Assembly: GCA_963732595.1 (NCBI GenBank)
Contig: CAVSZZ010000001.1
Location: 62,001-126,000 of the forward strand
Length of the DNA: 64,000 bases
Source: JAFGXF01 sp963732595
GTDB lineage: Bacteria; Chloroflexota; Anaerolineae; Anaerolineales; Anaerolineaceae
Direction of reading: 5' to 3'
The position numbers were made by a program, and so were the translations under genes. The notes beneath the pieces are model-generated. The model was not told the DNA's origin. It did not search any database and saw only the letters and a program-made list of their open reading frames with translations. Shown here piece by piece: positions 8,402 to 20,742 of the stretch. Positions within the stretch are counted from its first letter, which is position 1. The number at the start of each line of letters is the position of its first letter.

Positions 8402-9199
8402 ATGGGTCAGTCGGGACAATCGAATCGTATCATTTTTCAATCGAACATCGTGAAAACACTGCGCGCTGAGTTTCACATCCATACCGTCTTATCCCCGTGT
8501 GCCGGGGTTGAAATGATCCCGCCCCTGATCGTCTCCACCGCCTCCGAGCTCGGCATCCGGCTGATCGCCATCACCGATCATAATTCCACCGCCAACTGCG
8601 CGGCGGTCATGCGGGCAGCCGTGGGCACCGATGTGACCGTCCTGCCGGGCATCGAGCTCTCGACGCGCGAAGAAGTCCATGCCCTTTGCCTTTTCGACAC
8701 GCTCGACCAGGCCGCCGCCTTCCAGAGCATCCTCGATACCGCCTTCCCCGGCCTCGAGAACGAACCCGGTCATTTCGGCAAACAGCTCGTGGTGGACCAT
8801 ACCGGCGCGCTCATCCGCCATGAGACCCTCCGCCTGGCGACTGCCAGTGAGCTCAGCCTTAAGGAAGCCTACCAGGCTGTCAGCGGGTTGGGTGGCTTGT
8901 TCATCCCGGCGCATGTCGACCGGCGGGCATTCGGGATGATCTCCGTCCTGGGCTCCATCCCGCGCGATATCCCCTTCGAAGCGCTGGAGATCTCCCATCA
9001 GTTGCCTGTTGAAGAAACCGTGGTCCAATACCCAGAAATCAGCCGCTTCCCCTTGATCCAGAGCGGCGATGTCCATCAACTTTCCAGTTTCCTGGGCGTC
9101 AACGAACTGACCCTCAAGGACTGCAGCCTGGCCGAGATCCGCAAGGCACTGGCCGGCAGGGATGGCCGCAAGCTCCGCTTGTTGCCCTTCACTATTTGA
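8402..9199 (+). CDS. PHP-domain metal-dependent phosphoesterase
   Basis: The 265-residue protein carries PHP-domain motifs: EFHIHTVLSPC (motif I HxH), ITDHNST (motif II DH), PGIELSTREEVHALC (motif III E and H), a later PAHVDR and the C-terminal SGDVHQLS (D-x-H). PHP proteins bind two or three metals and hydrolyse phosphoesters such as nucleotides or histidinol phosphate. A PHP gene of this type commonly precedes NADH-linked hydrogenase operons in anaerobes, and hoxE follows here after 168 bases, so a role connected to that operon is plausible but unproven. ATG 8402 has no clear ribosome binding site; GTG 8450, which begins VKTLRAEFHIHT, is an alternative start. Confidence 0.82.
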   Translation: MGQSGQSNRIIFQSNIVKTLRAEFHIHTVLSPCAGVEMIPPLIVSTASELGIRLIAITDHNSTANCAAVMRAAVGTDVTVLPGIELSTREEVHALCLFDTLDQAAAFQSILDTAFPGLENEPGHFGKQLVVDHTGALIRHETLRLATASELSLKEAYQAVSGLGGLFIPAHVDRRAFGMISVLGSIPRDIPFEALEISHQLPVEETVVQYPEISRFPLIQSGDVHQLSSFLGVNELTLKDCSLAEIRKALAGRDGRKLRLLPFTI

Positions 9200-9296
9200 C
9201 ATATTTCCCCTGATTGGGTGACATTTGGTCATTGCCCGGTTGGGGCAATGTCAGTAAACTTAGCGTGGTTTATCCCAAAACCGCGCCATAATGTTA

Positions 9297-9302
9297 TATA
9301 AT
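9297..9302 (+). promoter_or_regulatory. Candidate -10 box (TATAAT) of the hox operon
   Basis: A consensus TATAAT lies 66 bases upstream of hoxE. No good -35 box sits 16-18 bases before it. A short palindrome (ATTGCCCGGTTGGGGCAAT, about 9231-9249) lies further upstream and might bind a regulator. Confidence 0.4.
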
Positions 9303-9367
9303 AGCAGGTCTTTAATTCCCAATATGCGATTGTCGGATAGACGAATGCATTTTCCAGGAGGTCCGGA

Positions 9368-9846
9368 ATGACCCTCGGCACGATCACAGACGAAAAATCA
9401 AGACAGGTGGCCCGGGAGGTTTCCCAAGCCCACGGCGCCACGCGGGATGAATTGATCCCGATCCTCACGGATGTCAACCGCCAGCTCGGGTATCTGACCC
9501 ACGAGGCGCTGGATGAGATCGGCAAGCAGCTCAAGATCCCAAGCAGCCAGGTCTTTCGGTTGCCAGCTTTTACAGCATGTTCTCGGTCAAACCGCGCGGA
9601 CGCCATGTGGTCAAGTTCTGCGAAAGCGCCCCCTGCCACGTGCAGGGCGGGCGCGAGGTCCTGGCCGCCCTCCAGGAACAGCTGGGCATCAAGGACGGCG
9701 AAACCAGCTCCGATGGACGCTGGACGCTCGAAATGACCATCTGCCTGGGTCAGTGCGCCGAAGGACCGGTCATGCTGGTGGACGACGATCTGATCAAGAA
9801 CATCACCCCGGATCAGCTCGCCGGCATCCTGGCGAAATACGAATAA
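9368..9846 (+). CDS. hoxE: HoxE/NuoE-type 24-kDa [2Fe-2S] subunit (one frameshift)
   Basis: Read across one indel near 9560 this is a full-length thioredoxin-like [2Fe-2S] subunit of about 159 residues. The N-terminal helical part (DELIPILTDVNRQLGYLTHEAL) is typical for NuoE/HoxE. The cluster ligands are visible as CESAPCHVQGG and CLGQCAEGPVM. The break falls in the conserved VFGVASFYS segment, where one base is missing, so the second part is in another frame. The subunit passes electrons between the flavin subunit and the rest of the diaphorase module. GGAGG lies about 8 bases before ATG 9368. hoxF follows 10 bases after the stop. Confidence 0.88.
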
Positions 9847-9856
9847 GGAGCGGGAC

Positions 9857-11197
9857 ATGATAGCTGAACAACGAATTGTCACCGAACGCATTGGCCTGAT
9901 CGACCCTGAAAAGATCGACGACTACATCGCCCACCAGGGCTACGAAGCCATCCGCAAGGTGCTGACCGGCATGAGCCCGACTGTGGTGATCGACCTGATC
10001 GAACGCTCCGGGCTGCGCGGGCGCGGCGGGGCTGGTTTCCCGACCGGCACGAAATGGAAGTTCGTAGCCAAGACCCCGGGTGACCAGAAGTACGTGATCT
10101 GCAATGCCGATGAAAGCGAACCGGGCACCTTCAAGGACCGCATCGTCCTGGAAGGCGATCCGCACACCGTCATCGAAGCCATGCTTATCGCAGGTTACGC
10201 CGTGGGTGCTTCCGAAGGCTACATCTATATCCGTGGTGAATATGGCCTTTCGCAAGCCCGCATGCTTCAAGCCATCGAGCAGGCGGAGGAAAAGGGATAT
10301 CTCGGCAAGAACATCCTGAAGAGTGACTTCAGTTTCAAGATCCACGTGCACTGCCGGTGCCGGGGCCTACATCTGCGGCGAGGAGACCGCCCTGATCGAA
10401 TCGATCGAGGGCAAACGCGGTGAACCGCGCAGCCGTCCGCCTTACCCGACCACCAACGGCCTGTGGAACATGCCGACCCTGGTCAACAATGTCGAAACCC
10501 TGGCCAATATCACCGCCATCATCCGCAACGGCGCCGAGTGGTATCGCGCCATCGGCACCACCTCCAGCCCGGGCACCAAGGTCTTCACCATTTTGGGCAA
10601 GGTCAACTCACCGGGTTTCATCGAAGTGCCGATGGGCATCACCCTGCGCGAGGTCATCGATACCTTCGGCAAGGGTATGCAAGCCCGGCTCGACCTTCAA
10701 GCTGGCCCAGACCGGCGGCTCGAGCGGCTCGCTCATCCCACCCAGCCTGCAGGATACCCCGATGGATTTCGACTCCTTCGCAAGAACGGCGTGGTGCTCG
10801 GCTCGGGCGCCCTGCTGATCTGCGACGAGGATACCTGCGTGATCGATCTCGCCAAGATCCTGTTGAATTTCTTCCGCACCGAGAGCTGCGGCAAGTGCAA
10901 TCCCTGCCGCATCGGGAATCATGCGCGCCTATGGCATCCTGAATAAGATCTCCCAGGGCATCGGCAGTTTGAATGACCTCACGGACCTGGAACTGCTCAG
11001 CCAGCAACCTGTACGAGCTGTCCAACTGCGGCCTGGGTCAGACCGCCGGGTCTCCCCTGCGCGACATCCTGGCCCATTTCCGGCCGGAAGTGGAAGCCCA
11101 TATCAACTCGAAAGCCTGCCCGGCCAATGTGTGCGCCATGAGCGGTCAGCCGGTAGCTGGTCCAATGATCAGCATAGGAATACGACGGAGTCAGGTC
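9857..11197 (+). CDS. hoxF: HoxF/NuoF-type NADH-binding flavoprotein (about five frameshifts)
   Basis: This is the NAD(H)- and FMN-binding diaphorase subunit of the bidirectional hydrogenase. Visible motifs are the glycine-rich GRGGAGFPTGTKW (FMN/NADH site), NADESEPGTFKDR, a GAGAYICGEETAL segment, VNNVETLANI and the cluster-binding ESCGKCNPCR. The reading frame changes near 10353, 10679, 10783, 10915 and 11003; the 10679 and 10783 changes compensate each other. Joined, the protein is about 430-445 residues and ends in a region reading CGLGQTAGSPLRDILAHF and CPANVCAM. The exact stop is unclear because the last frame reads straight into the next gene. ATG 9857 follows AAGGAGCGGGAC. It lacks the extra C-terminal ferredoxin domain seen in some HydB homologues. 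Confidence 0.85.
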
Positions 11198-13061
11198 ATG
11201 ATCAACCTCACGATAGATGGAAAACAAATCGAAGTTCCCGAGGGCACCACGGTCCTCGAGGCTGCCCGCCAGGCCGAAATCCACATCCCGACCCTGTGCG
11301 ACCACCAGGAATTGACCCCCTACGGCGGCTGCCGCCTGTGCCTGGTCGAGGTCGAGGGCACTGCGCACACTGCAGCCCTCCTGCACGCTGCCGGCCAGCA
11401 ATGGCATGATCGTCAAAACGAATACCCCCAAGGTGCAGGAAGCCCGCAAGTTCGTGCTGTCGCTGCTCTTCAGCGAGCGCAATCATTTCTGCCCCTACTG
11501 CCAGGTCTCCGGCGGCGATTGCGAACTGCAAAACGCTGCCTATGAACGAGGGCATGACCCACTGGCCGCTGCAGCCCAACTGGCAGTAAATACGAGGTGG
11601 ATGCCTCGCATAAGTTCTTCATCCTTGAAAACAACCGCTGCATCCTGTGCCGGCGCTGTGTGCGCGCCTGCGACGAGCTGGTGGGCAACTTCACCCTGGG
11701 CGTTGACGAGCGCGGCGCCGACAGCCTGATCGTCGCCGACCTGGGCGTACCGCTGGGCGAGAGCACCTGTATTTCCTGCGGCATGTGCGTCGAGGTCTGC
11801 CCGACCGGCGCCTTGATCGACCGCCAGAGCGCCTATAAGGGCCGCGACACCCAGGTCGAACATCATCCCACCCTGTGCGTGGGCTGTTCGGTCGGCTGCG
11901 GCGTGGATGCCATCACCCGCGACAACCACCTGTCGTTCGCATCGACAGCGATTGGGATGATCCGGTCAGCAGCGGTGTCTTATGCCAGGCCGGGCGTTTC
12001 AACCCCCTGGAGGATGGCCGCGAACGCATCCTCACCCCCCTGGTGCGCAAGGACGGCACGCTCGAAAGCCGCCACCTGGGATGAAGCCCTGAAAACCATC
12101 ACCGAGGCCATCAAGCCCCAGGCCGGCAAGGATAAAGGTCTGGCAGCGGTCGTCTCGACTCGCCTGCCGGCGGAAGCCCTCTACCAGTTCAAATCCCTGT
12201 TCGCAGACGGGCTCAAGAGCGGCATGGTCACCACCACCGAGGATGGCATGCCCACCCGCGGCGTCAGCGCGCTGGCGCGCGAACTCAAGCAGCCCTTCGA
12301 GGGCAAGCTGGATGACCTGCGCACGCTCAGACTGCGTGTTGGTCGTGGGCGCCGATCTGCAGAACAAACACCAGGTGGCCGGTTTCTTCATCAAGCGCAA
12401 CCGCCCGAATGGCACGCGCCTGATCGTGATCGATCCCCAGGAGAATGACCTGGAAGCTTTCGCCGACCTGGTCATCAAGCCCGGCAAGAGCGCCACGGTC
12501 GAGCTCGATCAATTCCCTGGTCGCAGCGCTGGGCGGTAAAGCCGCCAGCGCAGAGCTCGAAGCGTGCTGCCGAAATGCTCAAGACGGCCAAGAAACCGGT
12601 CATCCTTTCCGGCAAGACTGTGAACAGCGAGCTGGAAGTCCTGCGCGCGCTTCACGACCTCCGCCGGGCACTCGGCGAACAGGCCGTCCAGCTCAGCATC
12701 AAGGGCAAAGCCAACAGCTTGAGCGCCGCGCAGTACGGGCTTGAGCAGGCTTTCGCTCCCGCCGGGTATGCGGTCGTGTATGCCGCCCTGGGCGATGAAA
12801 AACCCTCCCAGCGCCTGCTCGACCGGCTGACGGATCAGCAAGTTCCTGGCCGTCCAGGCCAGCTATCAGTCAGCCCGCTGACCGAGATGGCGGATGTGGT
12901 CCTGCCGGTGACCGACTGGGTCGAACAATCCGGTCACTTTGTGAATACCGGATGGACGCCTGCAGGAATCCATGAAGATCATCCAGCAACCGGATGAAGT
13001 GCGCGACAACCTCGAGGTCCTCAAGGACCTGGCCGAACGGTTGGATGTCAAGATGCGATGA
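11198..13061 (+). CDS. HoxU/NuoG-like iron-sulfur subunit with Mo-domain remnant (many frameshifts)
   Basis: Joined across about ten indels this is a protein of about 615 residues. It opens with a plant-type [2Fe-2S] domain (CDHQELTPYGGCRLC), followed by the NuoG His-Cys3 cluster site (HFCPYCQVSGGDC), two [4Fe-4S] ferredoxin sites (CILCRRCVRAC and CISCGMCVEVCP), and then a molybdopterin-oxidoreductase domain with CVGCSVGCGVD and GVLCQAGRFNPLEDG. No catalytic Cys or Sec of formate dehydrogenases is visible, so the Mo domain is probably structural as in complex I NuoG. The protein would carry electrons between HoxEF and HoxYH. Frame changes fall near 11365, 11550, 11588, 11935, 12072, 12330, 12550, 12838, 12878 and 12950. 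The end TGA is at 13059. Confidence 0.82.
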
Positions 13062-13131
13062 CAGTGGCAGGCTGCCCTGACCAAAACAGACCGCCCCGGT
13101 GGCGATCAGCTGACCGGACAAGGAGACCGTC

Positions 13132-13675
13132 ATGACCAAACCCAAGATCTCATCAGACTGGCTGGCCGGCTGCGCCGGCTGTCACATGTCTTTGCTCGAT
13201 ATCGACGAGCGCATCGTCACCATCGCCGAGGTGGCCGACCTGCGCTCGACCCCCATCACCGATCTCAAGCAGCCGGATGAAAGCGGCGTGGACGTCGGCA
13301 TCCTGGAAGGCGGCATCAACAACACCGCCAACGAGGAAGTCGCCCACACCATGCGCAAGCGCTGCCAAGTGCCTGGTCGCGCTGGGTGACTGCGCGGTCT
13401 TCGGCGGTGTGCCGGCCATGCGCAATTTCTTCACCATCGAGGAATCGCTGAGGCGCGCCTATATCGAGACCGAAAGCACCGATGACAGCGGCAAGATCCC
13501 GAATGATCCTGAACTGGCCGTGCCCACCCGGGTGCGGGCGGTCAGCGAGGTCGTCCCGGTCGATATCAACGTCCCGGGCTGCCCGCCGGACGCAGATACC
13601 ATCTTCTACGTGCTGGCCGAACTGGCCAATGGGCGCATCCCCGAACTTAAAGACGACAAGTTGTCGTGGTACTAG
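13132..13675 (+). CDS. hoxY: [NiFe] hydrogenase small subunit, HoxY type (one frameshift)
   Basis: The product of about 180 residues is the small, proximal [4Fe-4S] subunit of a group 3 cytoplasmic [NiFe] hydrogenase. Cluster ligands appear as CAGCHMSLLD near the N-terminus, GDCAVFGGVPAMRN in the middle and PGCPPDADTIF towards the end. It has no twin-arginine signal, which fits a soluble enzyme. One extra C near 13365 (in AAGCGCTGCCAAG) breaks the frame. GGAGAC precedes ATG 13132, and hoxH starts 17 bases after the TAG. Together with hoxH, hoxE and hoxF it fits the NAD-reducing group 3d set. Confidence 0.88.
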
Positions 13676-13692
13676 ACAGGAGCAAGTACAAT

Positions 13693-15124
<1,432 letters not shown>

Positions 15125-15154
15125 TCGAATAAAGGGATTGATCGATTAAGATCG

Positions 15155-15193
15155 AAAGAGCGGTGCTTACCCTGTGGGTTAGCACCGCTCTTT
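15155..15193 (+). terminator. Strong hairpin after hoxH
   Basis: AAAGAGCGGTGCT and AGCACCGCTCTTT form a long stem with an inner TACCC/GGGTT extension, followed by GTTA. It lies 31 bases after hoxH and 14 bases before the maturation protease, so it likely separates or attenuates the two transcription units. Confidence 0.75.
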
Positions 15194-15207
15194 GTTACAA
15201 TAGACAC

Positions 15208-15720
15208 ATGAAGAAAACCCTGATCCTCGGCTACGGCAATCCCGACCGCCAGGACGACGGCGTGGCCTGGACGATCGTGCGGGACGTCGCCACCCACCTG
15301 AACTTGATCACCCCCTCGCAGTTCGACCCCATGGTGCACTCCCCGGATGGCGATCTAACCTTGATGATCGCGCTGCAGCTGCTGCCCGAGATGGCCGAAA
15401 TGGTCTCAAAGTACGAGCGCGCCTGCTTCGTGGATGCCCACACCGGCCGGGTGCCGGATGACCTGTCGATCGAAGTCCTCGGCAGCGATTTCCAGAAATC
15501 ACCCTTCACCCACCACCTGACCCCCCAGACCTGCCTGTCTCTGTCGAAGGGGCTGTACGGCCGCAAGCCCGAGGCCGAGCTGGTCTCGGTGCGCGGTTAC
15601 GAGTTCGGATTCTCAAACAATCTTTCCACCCGCACCCGCATGCTGGCTCACCGTGCGGTCAAGCACATCCTGGCCTGGCTCGAAGAAAGGCTCCCCGATG
15701 ACCCTGCCCACAATGGATAG
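15208..15720 (+). CDS. [NiFe] hydrogenase maturation protease
   Basis: The 170-residue protein begins KKTLILGYGNPDRQDDGVAW, the signature of HycI/HyaD/HoxW endopeptidases in which the first conserved Asp/Glu (here DDG) binds nickel. A second acidic position is CFVDAHTG and the HHLTP segment supplies the conserved His. It should cleave the C-terminal tail of HoxH after metal insertion. At 170 residues it is of normal size. ATG 15208 is used because the preceding in-frame ATG at 15163 lies inside the terminator hairpin. Its last 23 bases overlap the next gene. It is intact, unlike its predicted substrate gene. Confidence 0.85.
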   Translation: MKKTLILGYGNPDRQDDGVAWTIVRDVATHLNLITPSQFDPMVHSPDGDLTLMIALQLLPEMAEMVSKYERACFVDAHTGRVPDDLSIEVLGSDFQKSPFTHHLTPQTCLSLSKGLYGRKPEAELVSVRGYEFGFSNNLSTRTRMLAHRAVKHILAWLEERLPDDPAHNG

Positions 15721-16537
15721 CTATAAACCGGCCGAGATGGCCGAACGTGCCGTCAGCATTGGCGAGCAGAGAGCCGGTCTCAAGACCGGACCCATGTTCC
15801 TGCTGGCCTGCCTGGCAGGCGCTTATATTGCCATGGGGGCGATCTTCGCCACCACCATGGCAGCCGGCACGCTGGTGACCTGGCCGTACGGGATCGCGCG
15901 CGCCCTGATGGGGCTGGTTTTCTGCGTCGGGCTGGTGCTGGTGGTGGTGAGCGGCGCCGAGTTGTTCACCGGCAACACCCTCATGACCATCGCCTGCCTG
16001 GCGAAGCGCATCACGACCGGGGCGCTCCTGCGCAACTGGATCATTGTTTACATCGGCAACCTGGTCGGTTCCATGGTCATCGCCCTGTTGACGACCATCG
16101 GCAGGATCTACACCTTTGGCAACGGCGCGGTTGGCACAGAAACCCTGTTGATCGCCAATGCCAAGGTCAACCTGGGGTTCTGGCAGGCGATTGCGCTCGG
16201 TGTTTTGTGCAACTTCCTGGTCTGCCTGGCGATCTGGATGACCTTCAGCGCCCGCACGGTGGGCGATAAGATCCTGGCGGTCATCTTCCCGATCAGCGCC
16301 TTCGTGGCGGCTGGTTTCGAACACAGCGTCGCCAACATGTATTTCATCCCGGCCGGACTGTTCATCAAAATCTTTGACCCGGTCTTCGCCAGCACCAGCG
16401 CTCCCCTCGTACCCAAACTCACCTGGGGCGCTTTTTTCCTGAATAACTTGCTCCCGGTAACGATCGGCAACCTGATCGGCGGCGCCGTTCTGGTCGGTAT
16501 GGTTTACTGGGCGATCTACCTGCGCCCGCGCGATTGA
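15698..16537 (+). CDS. Formate/nitrite transporter family channel (FocA-like)
   Basis: The 279-residue protein has the six-helix FNT pattern: helix 1 near FLLACLAGAYIAMGAIF, the helix-2/3 region (LVFCVGLVLVVVSGAELFTGN) with the signature AELFTGNT, the second signature around GVLCNFLVCLAIWM, and helix 6 near IGNLIGGAVLVGMVYWAIY. FNT pentamers conduct formate, nitrite or hydrosulfide. ATG 15698 lies inside the end of the protease gene (23-base overlap), so translation is coupled. Position between a hydrogenase protease and hyp genes suggests formate as substrate and a link of H2 and formate metabolism, but there is no formate dehydrogenase in the window. The gene is intact. Confidence 0.9.
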   Translation: MTLPTMDSYKPAEMAERAVSIGEQRAGLKTGPMFLLACLAGAYIAMGAIFATTMAAGTLVTWPYGIARALMGLVFCVGLVLVVVSGAELFTGNTLMTIACLAKRITTGALLRNWIIVYIGNLVGSMVIALLTTIGRIYTFGNGAVGTETLLIANAKVNLGFWQAIALGVLCNFLVCLAIWMTFSARTVGDKILAVIFPISAFVAAGFEHSVANMYFIPAGLFIKIFDPVFASTSAPLVPKLTWGAFFLNNLLPVTIGNLIGGAVLVGMVYWAIYLRPRD

Positions 16538-16576
16538 TCCGGCTAATTCGGACAAGTTTGGTATAATTCCCGCGCC

Positions 16577-18915
16577 ATGGTCGATTTGCGCTTCCCCTTT
16601 GAAATAGCTGCCCGCTTCCTGCGCGTGAAAGGCATCGTGCAGGGGGTCGGTTTCCGCCCGTTCGTGTACAACCTGGCCGCCGGCCTGGGCTTGAACGGCA
16701 CGGTGCGCAACACCTCGCAGGGGGTCGAGATCGTGCTGGAAGGTCAACCCGGGGTTATTGATCTATTCACCCACGCCTTGCAGACCCAGCCGCCCCCGCT
16801 GGCACGCATCGATTCGGTCGAGGTCAGCCAGCGTGAAGTGACCGGGATTCAGGGTTTCACCATCCTGGACAGCCAGCCCGAGCCGGGCGAATTCCAGCCT
16901 GTACCGCCTGACATCGCCATCTGCGACGACTGCCGGCGCGAGCTGTTCGATCCCAAGGACCGCCGCCACCGCTATCCCTTCATCAACTGCACCAACTGCG
17001 GACCGCGCTTCAGCATCATCCAGGACATCCCCTACGACCGGCCCTTAACCAGCATGTCGGGCTTTAAGATGTGCCCGGAATGCCAGGCAGAGTATGATGA
17101 TCCGGCCGACCGGCGTTTTCACGCCCAACCCATCGCCTGTCCCGTCTGCGGTCCCTCTATTGCCTATGCGCAAGTTGGGAAAAAGGCAGTTTACAAAGCG
17201 GATGCGCTGACCACGGCGCGCGAATTGATCCGATCCGGCGGCATCCTGGCGGTCAAAGGCCTGGGCGGCTACCACCTGGCCTGCGACGCGGCCAACGAGA
17301 AGGCAGTCAATACGCTCAAGGAACGCAAACACCGCTCCGAAAAACCGCTGGCGGTGATGGCTTTCGATATTGAAGACCATCGAAAAGTACTGCCAGGTCA
17401 GCGAAGACGAGCGCAAGCTGTTGGAAAGTCCGCAGCACCCGGTCGTGCTGCTCGACCGCCGGCCTGGGGCTTCTCTGGCAGAAGGGGTCGCCAGCGGCCT
17501 TTCCACCTACGGCTGCATGCTGCCCTACACGCCGCTGCACCTGCTGCTCTCGGAACCGGCGCCGGGGTTCCCGGAGATGCTGGTGATGACCAGCGGCAAC
17601 TTGAGCGAGGAACCCATCGCCTACGAGGATGCCGATGCCGCAGGCGCGCCTGGCGGGCATCGCCGACGGCTTCTTGACCCACGACCGCCCGATCCACATG
17701 CGCGTGGATGATTCCGTCCTGCGCGTGATCGGGAGAACCTCATTCCTTAACGGCGCACGCTATTTCATCCGCCGCGCGCGTGGCTATGCCCCGGATCCTC
17801 TGCTTCCGTATCGGAACGACTGCCCCACATCCTGGGTGCGGGTGCCGAGCTCAAGAATACCTTCTGCCTGACGCGGGATAACTACGCATTCGTCAGCCAC
17901 TTCATCGGCGACCTGGAGAATTACGAGACGCTCACCTCCTATGAAAACGCCATCGCGCATTACGAGAAGTTATTCAAGATCACACCTGAGCTGTTTGCGT
18001 GTGACCTGCACCCGGATTACCTGTCCACGCAGTACGCAACTGAACGAGCCTGTCGCGAAAATAAGCCCCTGATCCAGGTTCAGCACCATCACGCCCACCT
18101 GGCCGCCTGCCTGGCAGATAACGGCGGGGTTGGCATTGGAGAACCCGTCATCGGATTAACCTTCGACGGCACCGGTTACGGCCCAGATGGCGCCATCTGG
18201 GGTGGCGAGGTGCTGGTGGGCCATTATGCGATGGTTATGAACGGGTCTTCCACCTGGAATACATGCCCCTGCCGGGCGGCGACGCCGCCATTCGCAAACC
18301 GGCGCGTATCGCACTGGCTTACCTGGCTGAGGCAGGTATCGAATGGTCTCCCGACCTGGCGCCTGTCGCTGCCACATCAGAAGAAGAACGCAGCGTCCTG
18401 ACAGGCCAGCTAAAGAATCAGATCAACACCGTCCAGACCTCCAGCATGGGGCGCCTGTTCGATGCGGTCTCAGCCGTTGGCCGGCATCTGCCAGACCATC
18501 AGCTATGAAGGTCAGGCTGCCATCCTGCTCGAAGCTGCCGTCGATCCGGATGAAAATCAAGGCTATACTTTTGAGGTCAAAGAAGATCTGATCAGGGTTA
18601 CCCCTGTAATCCAGGCGGTTGTGTCCGATCTCAGAGCCGGTATCAGTCAAGGGCGCATCGCTGCCCGCTTCCACAACGGACTGGCGTAACCTGGCTTTGG
18701 CAGTTTGTACACTTCTGAGTCGTTGGAGAGCCTCAGTTTTGTGGCACTTCTCCGGCGGTGTGTGGCAGAACCGCACCTTGCTGGAATGACCCTCAAGCAG
18801 TTGCGCACAGCTGGCTTCTGAGGTCCTGCTTCATCCGCCGAAGCTGCCGCCCAACGACGGCTGCATCGCGCTCGGCCAGGTGATGGTCGCCGCGCACCAG
18901 ATGAAAAAGGAATAA
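16577..18915 (+). CDS. hypF: HypF carbamoyltransferase (about eight frameshifts)
   Basis: HypF makes the thiocyanate used to build the CN ligands of the NiFe site. The N-terminal acylphosphatase domain (VKGIVQGVGFRPFVYNLA) is followed by two zinc-finger-like motifs (CDDCRREL with CTNCGPRF, and CPECQAEY with CPVCGPS), the YrdC-like domain (GGILAVKGLGGYHLACDA; KHRSEKPLAVM; MTSGNLSEEPI), and a Kae1-like domain with VQHHHAHLAACLAD and LTFDGTGYGPDGAIWGGE. The frame is correct for the first 270 residues and then changes near 17375, 17640, 17735, 17815, 18030, 18235, 18475 and 18690-18810; the tail SGGVWQNRTLL and LPPNDGCIALGQ ends with TAA at 18913. Total length, about 775 residues, is normal for HypF. 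Confidence 0.88.
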
Positions 18916-18919
18916 GATC

Positions 18920-19158
18920 ATGTGTTTGGGAATTCCCGGTAAGATCATTGAAATTTACACCTCCGGCACGCTCAAGATGGCCAAAGTCGACTTCGGCGGC
19001 GTCGTCCGTGAAGCCTGCATCGAGACCATCCCGGACCTCAAGGTCGGCGAATACACCATCATCCACGCCGGTTTCGCGCTGAACCGCATGAGCGAGAGCG
19101 ATGCGCGCGAGACGCTGGATGCGCTGCGCGAGCTGGACGAGCTGGATAACGCCGGCCT

Positions 19159-19162
<4 letters not shown>
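18920..19162 (+). CDS. hypC: HypC hydrogenase assembly chaperone
   Basis: The 80-residue product starts MCLGIPGKIIEI, with the essential Cys2 that forms the HypC-HypD complex carrying the Fe(CN)2CO precursor. The beta-barrel core KMAKVDFGGVVREACIE and the helical tail are typical. It starts 4 bases after hypF and overlaps hypD by four bases (ATGA), so the three are translationally coupled. It is intact. Confidence 0.96.
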
Positions 19163-20430
<1,268 letters not shown>

Positions 20431-20448
20431 TAATTCTTCATAGAGCAT

Positions 20449-20567
20449 GTCATTGCGAGGAAGCCACCGCTCTGCGTCCAGAGGAGTGGTCCGTGGCAAT
20501 CCGTTAACCAGTGCGTATCCTCTTAATGGATTGCAGCTCGCTCCACTGGAGCGAGCTCGCAATGACA
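20449..20567. repeat. Family 2 bipartite repeat, second copy
   Basis: This copy lies 78 bases after the first and has the same ends, the same GCTCGCTCCACTGGAGCGAGC right hairpin, and a diverged left hairpin (CCACCGCTCTGCG...GAGGAGTGG). Two adjacent copies could recombine. Confidence 0.8.
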
Positions 20568-20742
20568 GTTCACCTTTGATTATGTGCATCCTGTCATCCA
20601 ATCACGATACAATACAACAATTCATGACAAGAACGTAATAATCGCACCTTCCGAGTAATTGCTACTAATAATCGTTGCGATTTCATTCGTTACATCTCGT
20701 CTCTGAATGCATCCAATAGACAACAAGAAATGGAGATAATCA

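Noticed and set aside
10463..10942. Alternative plus-strand frame inside hoxF (many His/Arg/Gln)
   Set aside because: It has no conserved motifs; hoxF motifs alternate between the other two frames because of indels.
11198..13061. Formate dehydrogenase catalytic subunit
   Set aside because: The Mo-domain lacks the catalytic Cys/Sec context and follows NuoG-type cluster order, so it is better read as a NuoG/HoxU-like electron carrier.
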